From Nocardia amamiensis NBRC 102102 (GTDB lineage Bacteria; Actinomycetota; Actinomycetes; Mycobacteriales; Mycobacteriaceae): DNA of 35,249 nucleotides. The notes under the pieces are model-generated. The model ran no database searches and was not told where the DNA came from. It saw nothing but the letters and a program-made list of their open reading frames with translations. Below are positions 22,451 to 29,939 of the stretch, piece after piece (positions within the stretch are counted from its first letter, which is position 1; every line of letters begins with the position of its first letter). The DNA is taken from NCBI RefSeq assembly GCF_001612745.1, contig NZ_BDBA01000081.1, forward strand, positions 1 to 35,249. The letters run 5' to 3'. The translations under genes and the position numbers were made by a program.

Positions 22451-23251
22451 TCAGCCGATTCGGGCGCTTTGGCCGCCGTCCACAGGCAGCAGGGCGCCGG
22501 TGATGAAGGCGGCCTCGTCGGAGGCCAGGAAGAGGGCGGCATGGGCCACGTCCCATGCGGTGCCCTGGCGTTGGTTCAGCGGGACCATCCGGTCGCGGAC
22601 CCCGCGCAGTTCGTCCTGGTTCATGCCCAACTTCGAGGCCATGCCCTCGATCGCCATCGGGGTATCGATGAAGCCGGGCATGATGGTGTTGGCGCGGATG
22701 CCGAAGGAGGCGTTCTCCATGGCCAGGGTATGGGTCAGGGCGTTCAGGCCCGCTTTGGAGACCTTGTAGGCGACCAGCGGGGCCGAGCAGACCGCGGCGA
22801 TGGACGAGACGTTGATGATGACGCCCGTCCGGCGTTCGCGCATGTGCGGGATGATCTGGCGGCAGACCATCCAAGGAGCGCGCAGGTTGACCGACTGGAT
22901 GCGGTCCCAGGCGTCCTCGGTGACCTCGAGCGCGCCGCCGTCGCCGGCGCCGATGCCGATGTTGTTGTGCAGAACGTCGATACGGCCGAAGGCAGCCAGC
23001 GCGGTGCGGGCGATGGCGGCGCAGTCGGACGGGTCGGTGATGTCGGCGACCAGCGGACGGGCGGTGCCACCCGACTCGGAGATCAGCGCGCAGGTCTCGA
23101 GCAGCGATTTCTCGTCCCGGTCGACGGCCAGCACCTGGGCGCCTTCGCGCGCGAACAGCAGGGCGGTGGCCCGGCCGTTGCCGATGGTCGTGCCGGGGGT
23201 CTGGCCGGCGCCACAGACGACGGCGACCTTGTCGTGCAGACGTCCTGTCAT
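22451..23251 (-). CDS. Classical SDR oxidoreductase
   Basis: This 266-residue protein starts at ATG 23251, overlapping the upstream gene by 4 bases (ATGA). The cofactor loop is longer than usual (G14-A-G-Q-T-P-G-T-T-I-G-N-G-R-A), followed by D44 at the end of the second strand, which favours NAD(H). N97 in HNNIG, S149/S150 in NVSS, and Y162-K-V-S-K166 are the catalytic set. The end PVDGG is also typical. The substrate is unknown; with the decarboxylase-like partner and the divergent TetR it looks like part of a small catabolic or detoxifying unit. All key residues are present. Confidence 0.88.
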   Translation of the reverse strand: MTGRLHDKVAVVCGAGQTPGTTIGNGRATALLFAREGAQVLAVDRDEKSLLETCALISESGGTARPLVADITDPSDCAAIARTALAAFGRIDVLHNNIGIGAGDGGALEVTEDAWDRIQSVNLRAPWMVCRQIIPHMRERRTGVIINVSSIAAVCSAPLVAYKVSKAGLNALTHTLAMENASFGIRANTIMPGFIDTPMAIEGMASKLGMNQDELRGVRDRMVPLNQRQGTAWDVAHAALFLASDEAAFITGALLPVDGGQSARIG

Positions 23252-23769
23252 GACGGGAATCCCTCCAGCCCTTCATCCAGGGCGACTTGGAAGGTGTTCA
23301 GCGCAGTGGAAACGAGCGTGTACTGGCCGACGGCGAAGACGATGTCCAGTACCTGCTGCAGCGTCCAGTCCCGGCCCAGAGCCGCCCACAGGGAGTCGTC
23401 CACGGTGTGGGTGGCGACGAGTTGGTCGGTGGCGCGCAACAGGACAAGGTCGCGCTCGGGCCAGTCGGTGGCCTCCGAGGCCACCTTGTCGATCTCCGGA
23501 CGGGTTAATCCGGCCTCCTCGCCCAGCTTGCGATGCTGGGCGAACTCGTACTCCGAACCACACCGCCACCCGGTGCGCAGGATGACCAACTCGCGCTCGC
23601 GTGCAGGCAGCGTCGAGCCGGCCAGGACGTGTCGGCCGAACACCAGCCAGCGGTGCAGCAGGTCGGGATGGTGGGCCAGGGTCGTGAAGATGTTCTGCCG
23701 ACCGAGCCGGTCGAGCGTAGTTCGGGTGCGCTCGTCCCAGTCGGCTTCGACGGTGAGGGGAACTCGCAT
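23248..23769 (-). CDS. Carboxymuconolactone decarboxylase-like protein
   Basis: ATG 23769 gives 173 residues; the open frame continues upstream through the operator, so the later start is chosen. The core is LPARERELVILRTGWRCGSEYEFAQH, the CMD pattern with Y-E-x-x-x-H in place of the Cys-x-x-Cys of AhpD, so it should be PcaC-like rather than a peroxidase. A second helical block (DWPERDLVLLRATDQLV and LDIVFAVGQYTLVS) completes the fold. The gene is first in a two-gene operon with the SDR. Transcription would start in the TetR operator. The true substrate is not clear; many such proteins have uncharacterised roles in aromatic or steroid catabolism. Confidence 0.82.
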   Translation of the reverse strand: MRVPLTVEADWDERTRTTLDRLGRQNIFTTLAHHPDLLHRWLVFGRHVLAGSTLPARERELVILRTGWRCGSEYEFAQHRKLGEEAGLTRPEIDKVASEATDWPERDLVLLRATDQLVATHTVDDSLWAALGRDWTLQQVLDIVFAVGQYTLVSTALNTFQVALDEGLEGFPS

Positions 23770-23787
23770 AGGAGAAGAACCTTTCGG

Positions 23788-23816
23788 ATAATGATCATTC
23801 GCCGAATGGTCATTAT
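23788..23816. promoter_or_regulatory. Near-perfect 29-bp inverted repeat, probable TetR operator
   Basis: ATAATGATCATTCG and CGAATGGTCATTAT are 14-base arms with one mismatch and a single C between them. The site lies between the divergent CMD-SDR operon and the tetR-type gene. Each half contains its own smaller repeat (AATGATCATT). For the minus-strand operon, CATTAT within it may be the -10 box; for the plus-strand gene, TATGCT at 23827-23832 lies just after it. Binding would silence both directions. Confidence 0.75.
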
Positions 23817-23857
23817 TCAAGTTTGGTATGCTGTCCGCAAGACCTCAGGAGGATGTT

Positions 23858-24430
23858 TTGCCCGTACCGACCACCCGGCGGCAGCGCCAGGAGCAGACCC
23901 GCGCCAAGCTGCTCGCCGCCGCCGCCCGCGTGTTCGCTCGCCGTGGATACGAACGAGCTTCGGTGCCGGAGATCGCCGCCGAAGCCGGGTTGTCGACCGG
24001 CGCGATCTACTCGAACTTCGACGGCAAGGTAGACCTGTTCCACACGCTGATGGCCGGGGAGATGCGCCGTCAGAGCGAGCGCCGCGTCCGCCGTGTGAAA
24101 GCCTCGCCCGAGAACGCTGTCGCCGCCGCTGGTGCCCAGTGGGCCGACTTCGTCGAAGACCACCGCGACTCGGTCCTGCTGCTGCTGGAGTTCTGCCTCA
24201 GCGCTGCCCGCGACAACCCTTCCGCCCGCCTACACGCCGCCGAGGAGTTCACTCGCGTCCGAGCCGATCTGGCCGGCCTTGCTCCCGACGCCCCGCCGCA
24301 TCTGGCCGCCGCCCTCCAGGCCCTCGCGTACGGCTACGGTCTCCAGCGCCTGGTCGACCCCGACTCCACCAACAGAACGTCCCTCGTCGATGCCTTCACT
24401 TGGCTCCTCAACGGAGCGTCGAAGACCTAG
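23858..24430 (+). CDS. TetR-family repressor
   Basis: TTG 23858 follows AGGAGGA (about 23848-23854) with ideal spacing. The upstream ATG 23828 overlaps a -10-like TATGCT and has no ribosome site, so the TTG start is preferred. The 190-residue product has the TetR helix-turn-helix near residues 8-55 (TRAKLLAAAARVFARRGYE, then IAAEAGLSTGAIYSNFDGK). The rest is the variable helical ligand-binding domain, with a hydrophobic LLLLEFCLSAA helix. It should bind the 29-bp repeat at 23788-23816 and control itself and the CMD-SDR operon. The inducer is unknown. Confidence 0.88.
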   Translation: MPVPTTRRQRQEQTRAKLLAAAARVFARRGYERASVPEIAAEAGLSTGAIYSNFDGKVDLFHTLMAGEMRRQSERRVRRVKASPENAVAAAGAQWADFVEDHRDSVLLLLEFCLSAARDNPSARLHAAEEFTRVRADLAGLAPDAPPHLAAALQALAYGYGLQRLVDPDSTNRTSLVDAFTWLLNGASKT

Positions 24431-24863
24431 GGCGCAGAATTCCCACTCGCGCTTGATGTTCCGAGTTACCGCCGGTCAGAAGGTCTGCAAATCGCCATGT
24501 TTCGCGAGCCGGGCGAGACGGCTTGCCTTCAATACGATCTCAGAGGACTCGAGCCGCTTCATCTCGATGTCTGCGAGCAGTTCCTCGGCCGGCCGCAGTG
24601 CTTCACCCCCGAGCAAACTCGCCGAAACCGTGGCCCGCGTGATCGGACGCGCCCGCACCGACTGGTGCGAAGGACTGCTGTGGGTGTGTCGCTGCGCACC
24701 GCAGGTGACACCCACTATCGCACCGTGCGCCACCCAGCGCACCGGACGTGACAGCAACGCATCGGACGTACCGGTTGCGTCCGGCAGAGTGGTGTACCAG
24801 CGACTTTCGGAGCGACCGCGTGAGCGTGTCGTAGCCGGAGGGTGGGCGGTCACCGCGTGAGAA
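24431..24863. other. Degenerate stretch without an intact gene
   Basis: Between the TetR gene and the integrase remnant, 433 bases hold no complete gene. On the minus strand, 24476-24616 reads as about 46 protein-like residues (EELLADIEMKRLESSEIVLK, then ASRLARLAKHGDLQTF) with a stop at 24476 but no start. The helix pattern weakly recalls the N-terminus of AbiTii-like proteins, which I cannot confirm. The remainder has no recognisable pattern. The stretch looks like decayed accessory DNA. Confidence 0.35.
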
Positions 24864-25096
24864 GAGTTCACCTTCCAGGATCTGCGGCACTATCTCGCGT
24901 CGCTGCTCATCGCGAACATCAGGTCGTCCAGGCGCGTATGAGGCACGCGAACGCCCAGACCACCCGCGACACCTATGGCCATCTGTGGCCGGATACGGAC
25001 GAGTCCACCCGCCAGGTGATCGCTGCTGTGATCACTGAGCGGATGGACTCGAATCCGTCTACTGCGTATGAACTGCGTACGAAACGAGCCGAATAG
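24864..25096 (+). pseudogene. Tyrosine recombinase (phage-type integrase) C-terminal remnant
   Basis: The first frame reads FTFQDLRHYLASLLIA (24867-24914), the Arg-box region of a tyrosine recombinase. It then shifts frame and resumes as QVVQARMRHANAQTTRDTYG, continuing HLWPDTDESTRQVIAAV, with the second catalytic Arg/His area and the nucleophile Tyr (DTYGHLW). In intact relatives a few residues lie between the two parts, so a small out-of-frame deletion near 24914-24917 is likely. The N-terminal two thirds are missing, and an in-frame TGA lies just upstream. It is not functional. A perfect palindrome AATAGGCCTATT (25091-25102) covers its stop. Confidence 0.8.
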
Positions 25097-25117
25097 GCCT
25101 ATTCACGCAGGTCAGGC

Positions 25118-26554
25118 TTACACGTCGAAGTACAGCTCGAACTCGTACGGGTGCGGGCGCAGGTTCACCGGCGCGATCTCGCTCTCGCGCTTGATGCTGA
25201 TCCAGGTCTCGATCAGGTCCTCGGTGAAGACGTTGCCCTCGGTGAGGTAGTCGTGGTCCTGCTCGAGGCGGTCGATGACCGAGGCCAGGCTGGTGGGGGC
25301 CTGCGGGATGTTCTTGGCCTCCTCCGGCGGGAGCTCGTAGAGGTCCTTGTCGACCGGGGCCAGCGGCTCGATCTTCTTCTTGATGCCGTCCAGGCCGGCC
25401 ATCATCATGGCGGCGAAGGCCAGGTACGGGTTACCCGAGGAGTCCGGCGCGCGGAACTCGAGGCGCTTGGCCTTCGGGTTGTTGCCGGTGACCGGGATGC
25501 GGACCGCGGCGGAGCGGTTGCGCTGCGAGTACACCAGGTTGATCGGCGCCTCGAAGCCGGGGACCAGGCGGTGGTAGGAGTTCACCGTCGGGTTGGTGAA
25601 GGCCAGCAGCGACGGCGCGTGGTGCAGGATGCCGCCGATGTAGTGGCGCGCCAGGTCCGACAGGCCGCCGTAGCCGGCCTCGTCGTGGAACAGCGGCTTG
25701 CCGTCCTTCCACAGCGACTGGTGCACGTGCATGCCGGAGCCGTTGTCACCGAAGAGGGGCTTCGGCATGAAGGTGACGGTCTTGCCTTCCTGCCACGCGG
25801 TGTTCTTGACGATGTACTTGAACAGCTGCAGATCGTCGGCCGCGTGCAGCAGGGTGTTGAACCGGTAGTTGATCTCGGCCTGACCGGCGGTGCCGACCTC
25901 GTGGTGGCCGCGCTCCAGCTCGAAGCCCGCGTTCTGCAGGTTGGTGGAGATCTTGTCGCGCAGGTCGACGTAGTGGTCGTACGGCGCGACCGGGAAGTAG
26001 CCGCCCTTGTTGCGGACCTTGTAGCCGCGGTTGCGGGTGCCGTCCGGGTTGAACTCCTTGCCGGTGTTCCAGGAACCCGAGACCGACTCGATCTCGTAGA
26101 AGGCGCTGTTCATGGCCGAGTCGTAGCGGATCGAGTCGAAGATGTAGAACTCCGCCTCGGGGCCGAAGTACGCGGTGTCGGCGATGCCGGTCGAGCGCAG
26201 GTACTCCTCCGCCTTGCGCGCGATGTTGCGCGGGTCGCGGCTGTAGGCCTCCCGGGTGAACGGGTCGTGCACGAAGAAGTTCATGTTCAGCGTCTTGGCG
26301 GCGCGGAACGGGTCGATGCGCGCGGTGCTGTAGTCGGGCAGCAGCAGCATGTCCGACTCGTCGATCGACTGGAAACCACGGACGGAAGAGCCGTCGAACG
26401 CTAGCCCTTCCTCGGCGAGGTCGGTGGTGAAGGCCTTCGCCGGGATCGAGAAGTGCTGCTGCACACCGGGAAGATCGCTGAAGCGGATGTCGACGTACTC
26501 GATGTCCTCGTCAGCGATGTACTTGATGACCTCGTCGGCCGTGCTGAACGTCAC
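25118..26554 (-). CDS. glnA: Glutamine synthetase type I (GlnA1-like)
   Basis: GTG 26554 follows AAGGAGAA. The 478-residue protein equals the length of mycobacterial GlnA1. It makes glutamine from glutamate, ammonia and ATP as a cytoplasmic dodecamer. Visible landmarks are [11 protein letters not shown] near residue 50, the metal-binding [22 protein letters not shown], the ATP site [20 protein letters not shown], and near residue 405 the [10 protein letters not shown] loop, whose Tyr is the adenylylation site in this class. Regulation by GlnR is expected because two clear operator boxes lie upstream (26631-26668). The neighbouring RDD and DUF4191 genes match the mycobacterial arrangement. Confidence 0.96.
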   Translation of the reverse strand: MTFSTADEVIKYIADEDIEYVDIRFSDLPGVQQHFSIPAKAFTTDLAEEGLAFDGSSVRGFQSIDESDMLLLPDYSTARIDPFRAAKTLNMNFFVHDPFTREAYSRDPRNIARKAEEYLRSTGIADTAYFGPEAEFYIFDSIRYDSAMNSAFYEIESVSGSWNTGKEFNPDGTRNRGYKVRNKGGYFPVAPYDHYVDLRDKISTNLQNAGFELERGHHEVGTAGQAEINYRFNTLLHAADDLQLFKYIVKNTAWQEGKTVTFMPKPLFGDNGSGMHVHQSLWKDGKPLFHDEAGYGGLSDLARHYIGGILHHAPSLLAFTNPTVNSYHRLVPGFEAPINLVYSQRNRSAAVRIPVTGNNPKAKRLEFRAPDSSGNPYLAFAAMMMAGLDGIKKKIEPLAPVDKDLYELPPEEAKNIPQAPTSLASVIDRLEQDHDYLTEGNVFTEDLIETWISIKRESEIAPVNLRPHPYEFELYFDV

Positions 26555-26630
26555 TTGTTCTCCTTACGGATCGGTTCCCAGCCAGTGTCGATTGCATGGG
26601 TTCGTCGCGACCAGACGCTATGGATGCCGT

Positions 26631-26668
26631 GTTTCCCTGTAGTCAAGCCCGTGTTTCGCCAGTGTTAC
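26631..26668 (-). promoter_or_regulatory. Tandem GlnR boxes upstream of glnA
   Basis: Read in the glnA direction, the sequence is GTAAC-n6-GAAAC-n6-TTGAC-n6-GAAAC. The consensus known from Streptomyces is gTnAC-n6-GaAAC repeated; only the first base of the third element departs from it. It ends about 77 bases before the GTG start. A TAGCGT -10-like box follows at 26615-26620 (ACGCTA on the plus strand). Confidence 0.8.
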
Positions 26669-26793
26669 ACGTGCGTCTGGGCGGGTGGCGCGGACCACCC
26701 GGGCTCGAACAGCATGGTAGTCCTGCTGCCGCGGGCCGTGCGCGCCGACCTGAACTCCGCTTATGCGGAATCGGGCGGCCGATCGGGCGCGCC

Positions 26794-26799
26794 TATTCT
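26794..26799 (+). promoter_or_regulatory. -10 box of a leaderless promoter for the RDD gene
   Basis: TATTCT lies 7 bases before ATG 26807, so transcription should start at or next to the A of the start codon. The -35 region is not conserved. No ribosome site is present in front of the gene, which agrees with leaderless expression. Confidence 0.5.
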
Positions 26800-26806
26800 G
26801 GGTTGC

Positions 26807-27262
26807 ATGGCACGTATCACCGGCTCCTGGCTCTCCGGACCCCCGGCCGATCCCGGCGATCCGGCAACCCGCGAGTTCCCTGGTGAACACCTCGGCCTCC
26901 CGAAGACGGGAGCGGGTTCGCTGGCCGGGATGGGCCGCCGGATCGCCGCCCTGTTCGTGGACTGGATGATCGCGCTCGGCATCGCGGCGCTCATCGCACG
27001 CAGCACGTCGGCGTCGAGCTTGACGCTGCTGATCTGGTTCGTCATCGGCGTCGGCGCGGTGACCCTGTTCGGCTTCACGCCGGGGCAGTACTTCCTGCGG
27101 CTGCGGACGGTCCGTATCGACGCGCCGGTGCCGGTCGGCTTCGTCCGTGCGCTGGCCAGGCAGGTGCTGCTGCTGTTCGTGGTGCCGGCGCTGTTCACCG
27201 ACGCCGACGGCCGCGGGATGCACGACCGGGCCACCGGCACGGCGCTGGTGCATTCACGCTGA
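26807..27262 (+). CDS. RDD-family membrane protein
   Basis: The 151-residue product starts at ATG 26807; the frame extends upstream but lacks a ribosome site there. After a polar N-terminus of about 40 residues, the RDD domain begins GMGRRIAALFVDWMIALGIAAL, with the characteristic R and D, followed by helices SLTLLIWFVIGVGAVTLFG and ARQVLLLFVVPALF, and ends DGRGMHDRATGTALV. The TPGQYFLRLRTV segment is also typical. RDD proteins are small multi-pass membrane proteins of largely unknown role. The place next to glnA1 is shared with mycobacteria (Rv2219A). Confidence 0.88.
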   Translation: MARITGSWLSGPPADPGDPATREFPGEHLGLPKTGAGSLAGMGRRIAALFVDWMIALGIAALIARSTSASSLTLLIWFVIGVGAVTLFGFTPGQYFLRLRTVRIDAPVPVGFVRALARQVLLLFVVPALFTDADGRGMHDRATGTALVHSR

Positions 27263-27302
27263 GCCGTCCGGCATCGGGAACACCCGCCGCCGGTCACGCC
27301 GA

Positions 27303-27308
27303 TAGGCT
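27303..27308 (+). promoter_or_regulatory. -10 box of a leaderless promoter for the YrdB-like gene
   Basis: TAGGCT is 6 bases before GTG 27315, matching TANNNT at the distance expected when transcription begins at the start codon. No ribosome site is present upstream. Confidence 0.5.
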
Positions 27309-27314
27309 GCGCCG

Positions 27315-27740
27315 GTGTCGTTGAATCCGGTGATGCTCGTGGTCCGTTTCCTGCTCGAGCTCGTTGCCATGGCGTCCTTCGGCGTCTTCGGCTGGCGCGC
27401 GTTCGAAGGGCCGTGGAAGTTTCTGCTGGTTGTGGCGCTGCCGCTGGTTGCGGCAGCCCTCTGGGCAGTCTTCTCGGTACCCGGCGACCCGAGCCGGGAC
27501 GGGCAGCCGAAGGTCGCCGTGTCCGGCTCGACGCGCCTGGTGATCGAGCTCTCGGTGCTCGGCGGCGGGGCTCTCGCGCTGCAGTCGGCCGGTCTACGGG
27601 GGTGGGGTCTGGCGCTCGCGGTGCTGGTGATCGTCTATCACGTGCTCGCCTACGACCGGGTCGTCTGGCTACTCACCCGCGATCGAGGCGGCAACCGGAC
27701 AGGCACGCTGTCGACCCGTGATCCCGGGCGTCGACCGTAG
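27315..27740 (+). CDS. YrdB/DUF2568-family membrane protein
   Basis: GTG 27315 starts a 141-residue protein with four predicted membrane helices (around PVMLVVRFLLELVAMASFG, FLLVVALPLVAAALWAVF, RLVIELSVLGGGALAL and GLALAVLVIVYHVLAY). The phrases RFLLELVAM, WAVFSVPGDPSR and LVIEL are characteristic of the YrdB/DUF2568 group, small integral membrane proteins without a known activity. It stands alone between the RDD gene and the convergent DUF4191 gene. Its last codons run into the 8-bp stem at 27721-27749. Confidence 0.8.
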   Translation: MSLNPVMLVVRFLLELVAMASFGVFGWRAFEGPWKFLLVVALPLVAAALWAVFSVPGDPSRDGQPKVAVSGSTRLVIELSVLGGGALALQSAGLRGWGLALAVLVIVYHVLAYDRVVWLLTRDRGGNRTGTLSTRDPGRRP

Positions 27741-27749
27741 TCCCGGGAT
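27721..27749. terminator. Bidirectional hairpin between convergent genes
   Basis: ATCCCGGG and CCCGGGAT form a perfect 8-bp stem with a 13-base loop, overlapping the end of the YrdB-like gene and ending 2 bases before the stop of the DUF4191 gene. Its place suits termination in both directions. Confidence 0.55.
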
Positions 27750-27751
27750 AC

Positions 27752-28486
27752 TCAGCGCCGACGGATGGTCCGCTGCACGCCGCGCATCTTGGCGCCGCTC
27801 GGCATCGGGCCCTTCGGCAGTGCGGGCCCGCTGCGTGCGCTGAGCGCGGCCAGGCGGCCTTCGATGAGTTCCATGCGCTTGGTGTCGATGTTGCGGGGCA
27901 GCTTGGTCAGGTAGCGCTGCAGGTCCTTGATCGGAACCTGACCCTCGTCGTTGCCGATCACGACGTCGTAGATCGGGGTGTCGCCGATCAGCCGGGCGGT
28001 GCGCTTCTTCTCCTGGGCCAGCAGCGATTTCACCCGCTGTGGCGCGCCCTCGGCGACCAGCACCACGCCCGGCAGGCCGATCACGCGGTGCACCGCGTCC
28101 AGCTGCGTGGTGGCGGCGACGCCGTTGCTCACCCGCCACTTGCCCTGCAAGTTGTCCAGCACCCAGGCCGCGGCGCCCGCTTGACCCTCGGCCTTGCGGT
28201 AGACGCTCCGCTGCACCCGGCGCCCGAAGATGATGAAGGCGACCAGCGCGCCGAGCACCACGCCGAGCGGCACGAGGAACCAGGTCAGCCCGAAGATCAG
28301 GCCGATCACGACGGCGATGGCGGTGATCCCGATCAAGGCGCCGATCATCAGCGGCAACAGCAGCTTGTCTTCCTTGCGCTGCATCTGGAACGCCTGCCAC
28401 AGTTGCCTGCGGCGTTCGCGCGACTGCTGCTTGCGGGCCGCTTTCGCCGCGGCCTTCGCTTCCTTGGTGGGCTTGCCTGCTGCCAT
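27752..28486 (-). CDS. DUF4191-family membrane protein
   Basis: The 244-residue protein begins with a Lys/Ala/Arg-rich cytoplasmic stretch (residues 1-38), followed by two membrane helices (about 42-88: LPLMIGALIGITAIAVVIGL and WFLVPLGVVLGALVAFIIFG). A C-terminal domain of about 150 residues with VSNGVAATTQLDAVHRVIG and PGVVLVAEG lies in the cytoplasm. This is the actinobacterial DUF4191 family (Rv2219 in M. tuberculosis), conserved beside lipA and glnA1, with no established function. The start is at 28486 with a TATTCT box just upstream, so it is probably leaderless. Confidence 0.9.
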   Translation of the reverse strand: MAAGKPTKEAKAAAKAARKQQSRERRRQLWQAFQMQRKEDKLLLPLMIGALIGITAIAVVIGLIFGLTWFLVPLGVVLGALVAFIIFGRRVQRSVYRKAEGQAGAAAWVLDNLQGKWRVSNGVAATTQLDAVHRVIGLPGVVLVAEGAPQRVKSLLAQEKKRTARLIGDTPIYDVVIGNDEGQVPIKDLQRYLTKLPRNIDTKRMELIEGRLAALSARSGPALPKGPMPSGAKMRGVQRTIRRR

Positions 28487-28493
28487 GTCTCTC

Positions 28494-28499
28494 AGAATA
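28494..28499 (-). promoter_or_regulatory. -10 box of a leaderless promoter for the DUF4191 gene
   Basis: On the minus strand TATTCT lies 7 bases before ATG 28486, the same geometry as at the RDD gene. No ribosome site is seen. Confidence 0.5.
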
Positions 28500-28548
28500 G
28501 TGCCCAGGTAGTCGTGGCTTTGCCGGGGGAGCGCGGCCTCGACCGATT

Positions 28549-28992
28549 TCAGCCGCGGCGGGCGATCGACCCGAGCACGGTGAGATCCAGATCACCGGAC
28601 GCCTCGGTCCAGCCCATCGCGCGCAGTTCCACCGGATCGGCCACGCCGAGGGCGTCGCGCAGGCCGACGGCGACCGAGTGGGCGAACTCGCGCAGGCCGT
28701 CCGGCGCGATCGGCCAGAACAGCGTTCTGGTCCAGTTGCCCGCGTCGCGCCGCGGCGGCGGCTCATGCCAGCCGAGTGCGCGCAACTGCTGCGCGGCGGT
28801 ATCCGGTATCGGTTGACTCAAGTAGTCGTTCCCCGCGAGCTCAGCGGACAGTTTGATGTCGTACTGAACGAATTGGACGAAGCGATTTCCCGGCGCGGCG
28901 ATGATCAGCGTCGCACGCGAGGGCAGCTCCGACAGACACAGCGCCAGCGCTTGCACGAACCCGTCCCAGTCCGCGGTCACCGCCTCGCTCAT
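28549..28992 (-). CDS. TY-Chap-domain protein
   Basis: ATG 28992 with GGGGGAAGA just upstream gives 147 residues; earlier in-frame ATGs exist, but the ribosome site favours this one. The domain pattern is W-D-G-F-V-Q-A-L, then LPSRATLIIAAP, RFVQFVQYD, LSAELAGNDYLSQPI and LRALGWHEP, which are features of the TY-Chap fold (type III-chaperone-like proteins of actinobacteria). Such proteins are cytoplasmic and their role is not established. A TATGAT box lies at 29021-29026 in the right direction. Confidence 0.75.
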   Translation of the reverse strand: MSEAVTADWDGFVQALALCLSELPSRATLIIAAPGNRFVQFVQYDIKLSAELAGNDYLSQPIPDTAAQQLRALGWHEPPPRRDAGNWTRTLFWPIAPDGLREFAHSVAVGLRDALGVADPVELRAMGWTEASGDLDLTVLGSIARRG

Positions 28993-29020
28993 TCTTCCCC
29001 CGGGCTTCAGCATTGGCCTG

Positions 29021-29026
29021 ATCATA
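29021..29026 (-). promoter_or_regulatory. -10 box for the TY-Chap gene
   Basis: TATGAT (minus strand) is close to consensus and lies 28 bases before ATG 28992, leaving room for a leader with the GGGGGAAGA ribosome site. CTGTTG, 17 bases further up, could be a weak -35. Confidence 0.4.
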
Positions 29027-29198
29027 CGCCGACCTGCTTGCGACAACAGGCTGATTACCTTGCGCCGCCGACTCGTTCACGTAGGCGATAGCGAAATGAA
29101 ATAACTCGGGGGGTGCGCACCGGCGAGCGCCGGATCTTTCAGACGACCGCACCGCGCTGTTCAGCTCGCGGTTACCAGGCGGCGTTACCTTCCGGGAC

Positions 29199-29939
29199 GT
29201 GTGTGCGCGGTTGGTGGTGAGCGTCCATGACGTCGCACCGGCGAGTGCGGCGGAGACGGCGCGCTGGTGCGCCGACGCCGATCGGTTCGGAATTCCCGTC
29301 TCGCTGTTGGTGATTCCCGGTCCGTGGCGGGGCAGGCGGCTGTCCGGCGATCCGGACTACGCGGCATTCCTGCGCGAGCGTCGTCAGGGTGGCGACGACA
29401 TCCTGGTGCACGGGTGGTCGCACCGGGCCGGCCCGGAGGGCGGATGGCCGCGCAGGGCGGTCGGGTATGCGGTAGCGCGCGGCGCGGCCGAGTTCGCCGC
29501 GCTGAGCGTCGCGGAGGCCGCGGACAAGCTGCGCGCCGCCACCGCGGTGATGACCGCATCGGGGCTGCATACGACGGGTTTCACGCCGCCGGGGTGGCTG
29601 GCCTCGCCCGGCGCGGAGCAGGCGCTGCGCGCGGCCGGCTTCACCTACACCACCTCGCATTTCGGGGCGAAGCAGCTGCGCACCGGACGCCGGTACCGCG
29701 GTTTCGCGCTCTCCCACCGGCCGGGTGGAGGGTGGTCGGAGCGGTTCGGCGCGGCGATGGTGGAATCCGTGGCACTGCGGACCGCCGAACGCGGCGGGCT
29801 GGTACGACTGGCACTGCACCCCGACGACCTGCACAGACCCGGCCTGCGGGATACCACGCTGCGCGCCATCGACGCGGTGCTGCGGACCGGCGCACGGGCG
29901 ACCACCTACGCCGAACTGGTCGGATCGGCGGTCGACTAG
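29199..29939 (+). CDS. DUF2334 polysaccharide deacetylase-like protein
   Basis: GTG 29199 starts a 246-residue protein; TACCTT at 29186-29191 is at leaderless distance. The NodB-like fold shows VSVHDVAPAS (H10, D11 as metal ligand and base), VHGWSHRAG (two His of the metal site) and GFTPPGWL, then LALHPDDLHRPG near the end. DUF2334 enzymes probably remove acyl groups from a polysaccharide or glycan. There is no signal peptide, so it may act on a cytoplasmic precursor. The stop overlaps the glycosyltransferase start by one base (TAGTG), so the two enzymes are coupled and may act on the same glycan. Confidence 0.85.
   Translation: MCARLVVSVHDVAPASAAETARWCADADRFGIPVSLLVIPGPWRGRRLSGDPDYAAFLRERRQGGDDILVHGWSHRAGPEGGWPRRAVGYAVARGAAEFAALSVAEAADKLRAATAVMTASGLHTTGFTPPGWLASPGAEQALRAAGFTYTTSHFGAKQLRTGRRYRGFALSHRPGGGWSERFGAAMVESVALRTAERGGLVRLALHPDDLHRPGLRDTTLRAIDAVLRTGARATTYAELVGSAVD

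Noticed and set aside
22469..23791. A long plus-strand open frame over the SDR and CMD genes
   Set aside because: Shadow of two coupled genes with intact active-site motifs.
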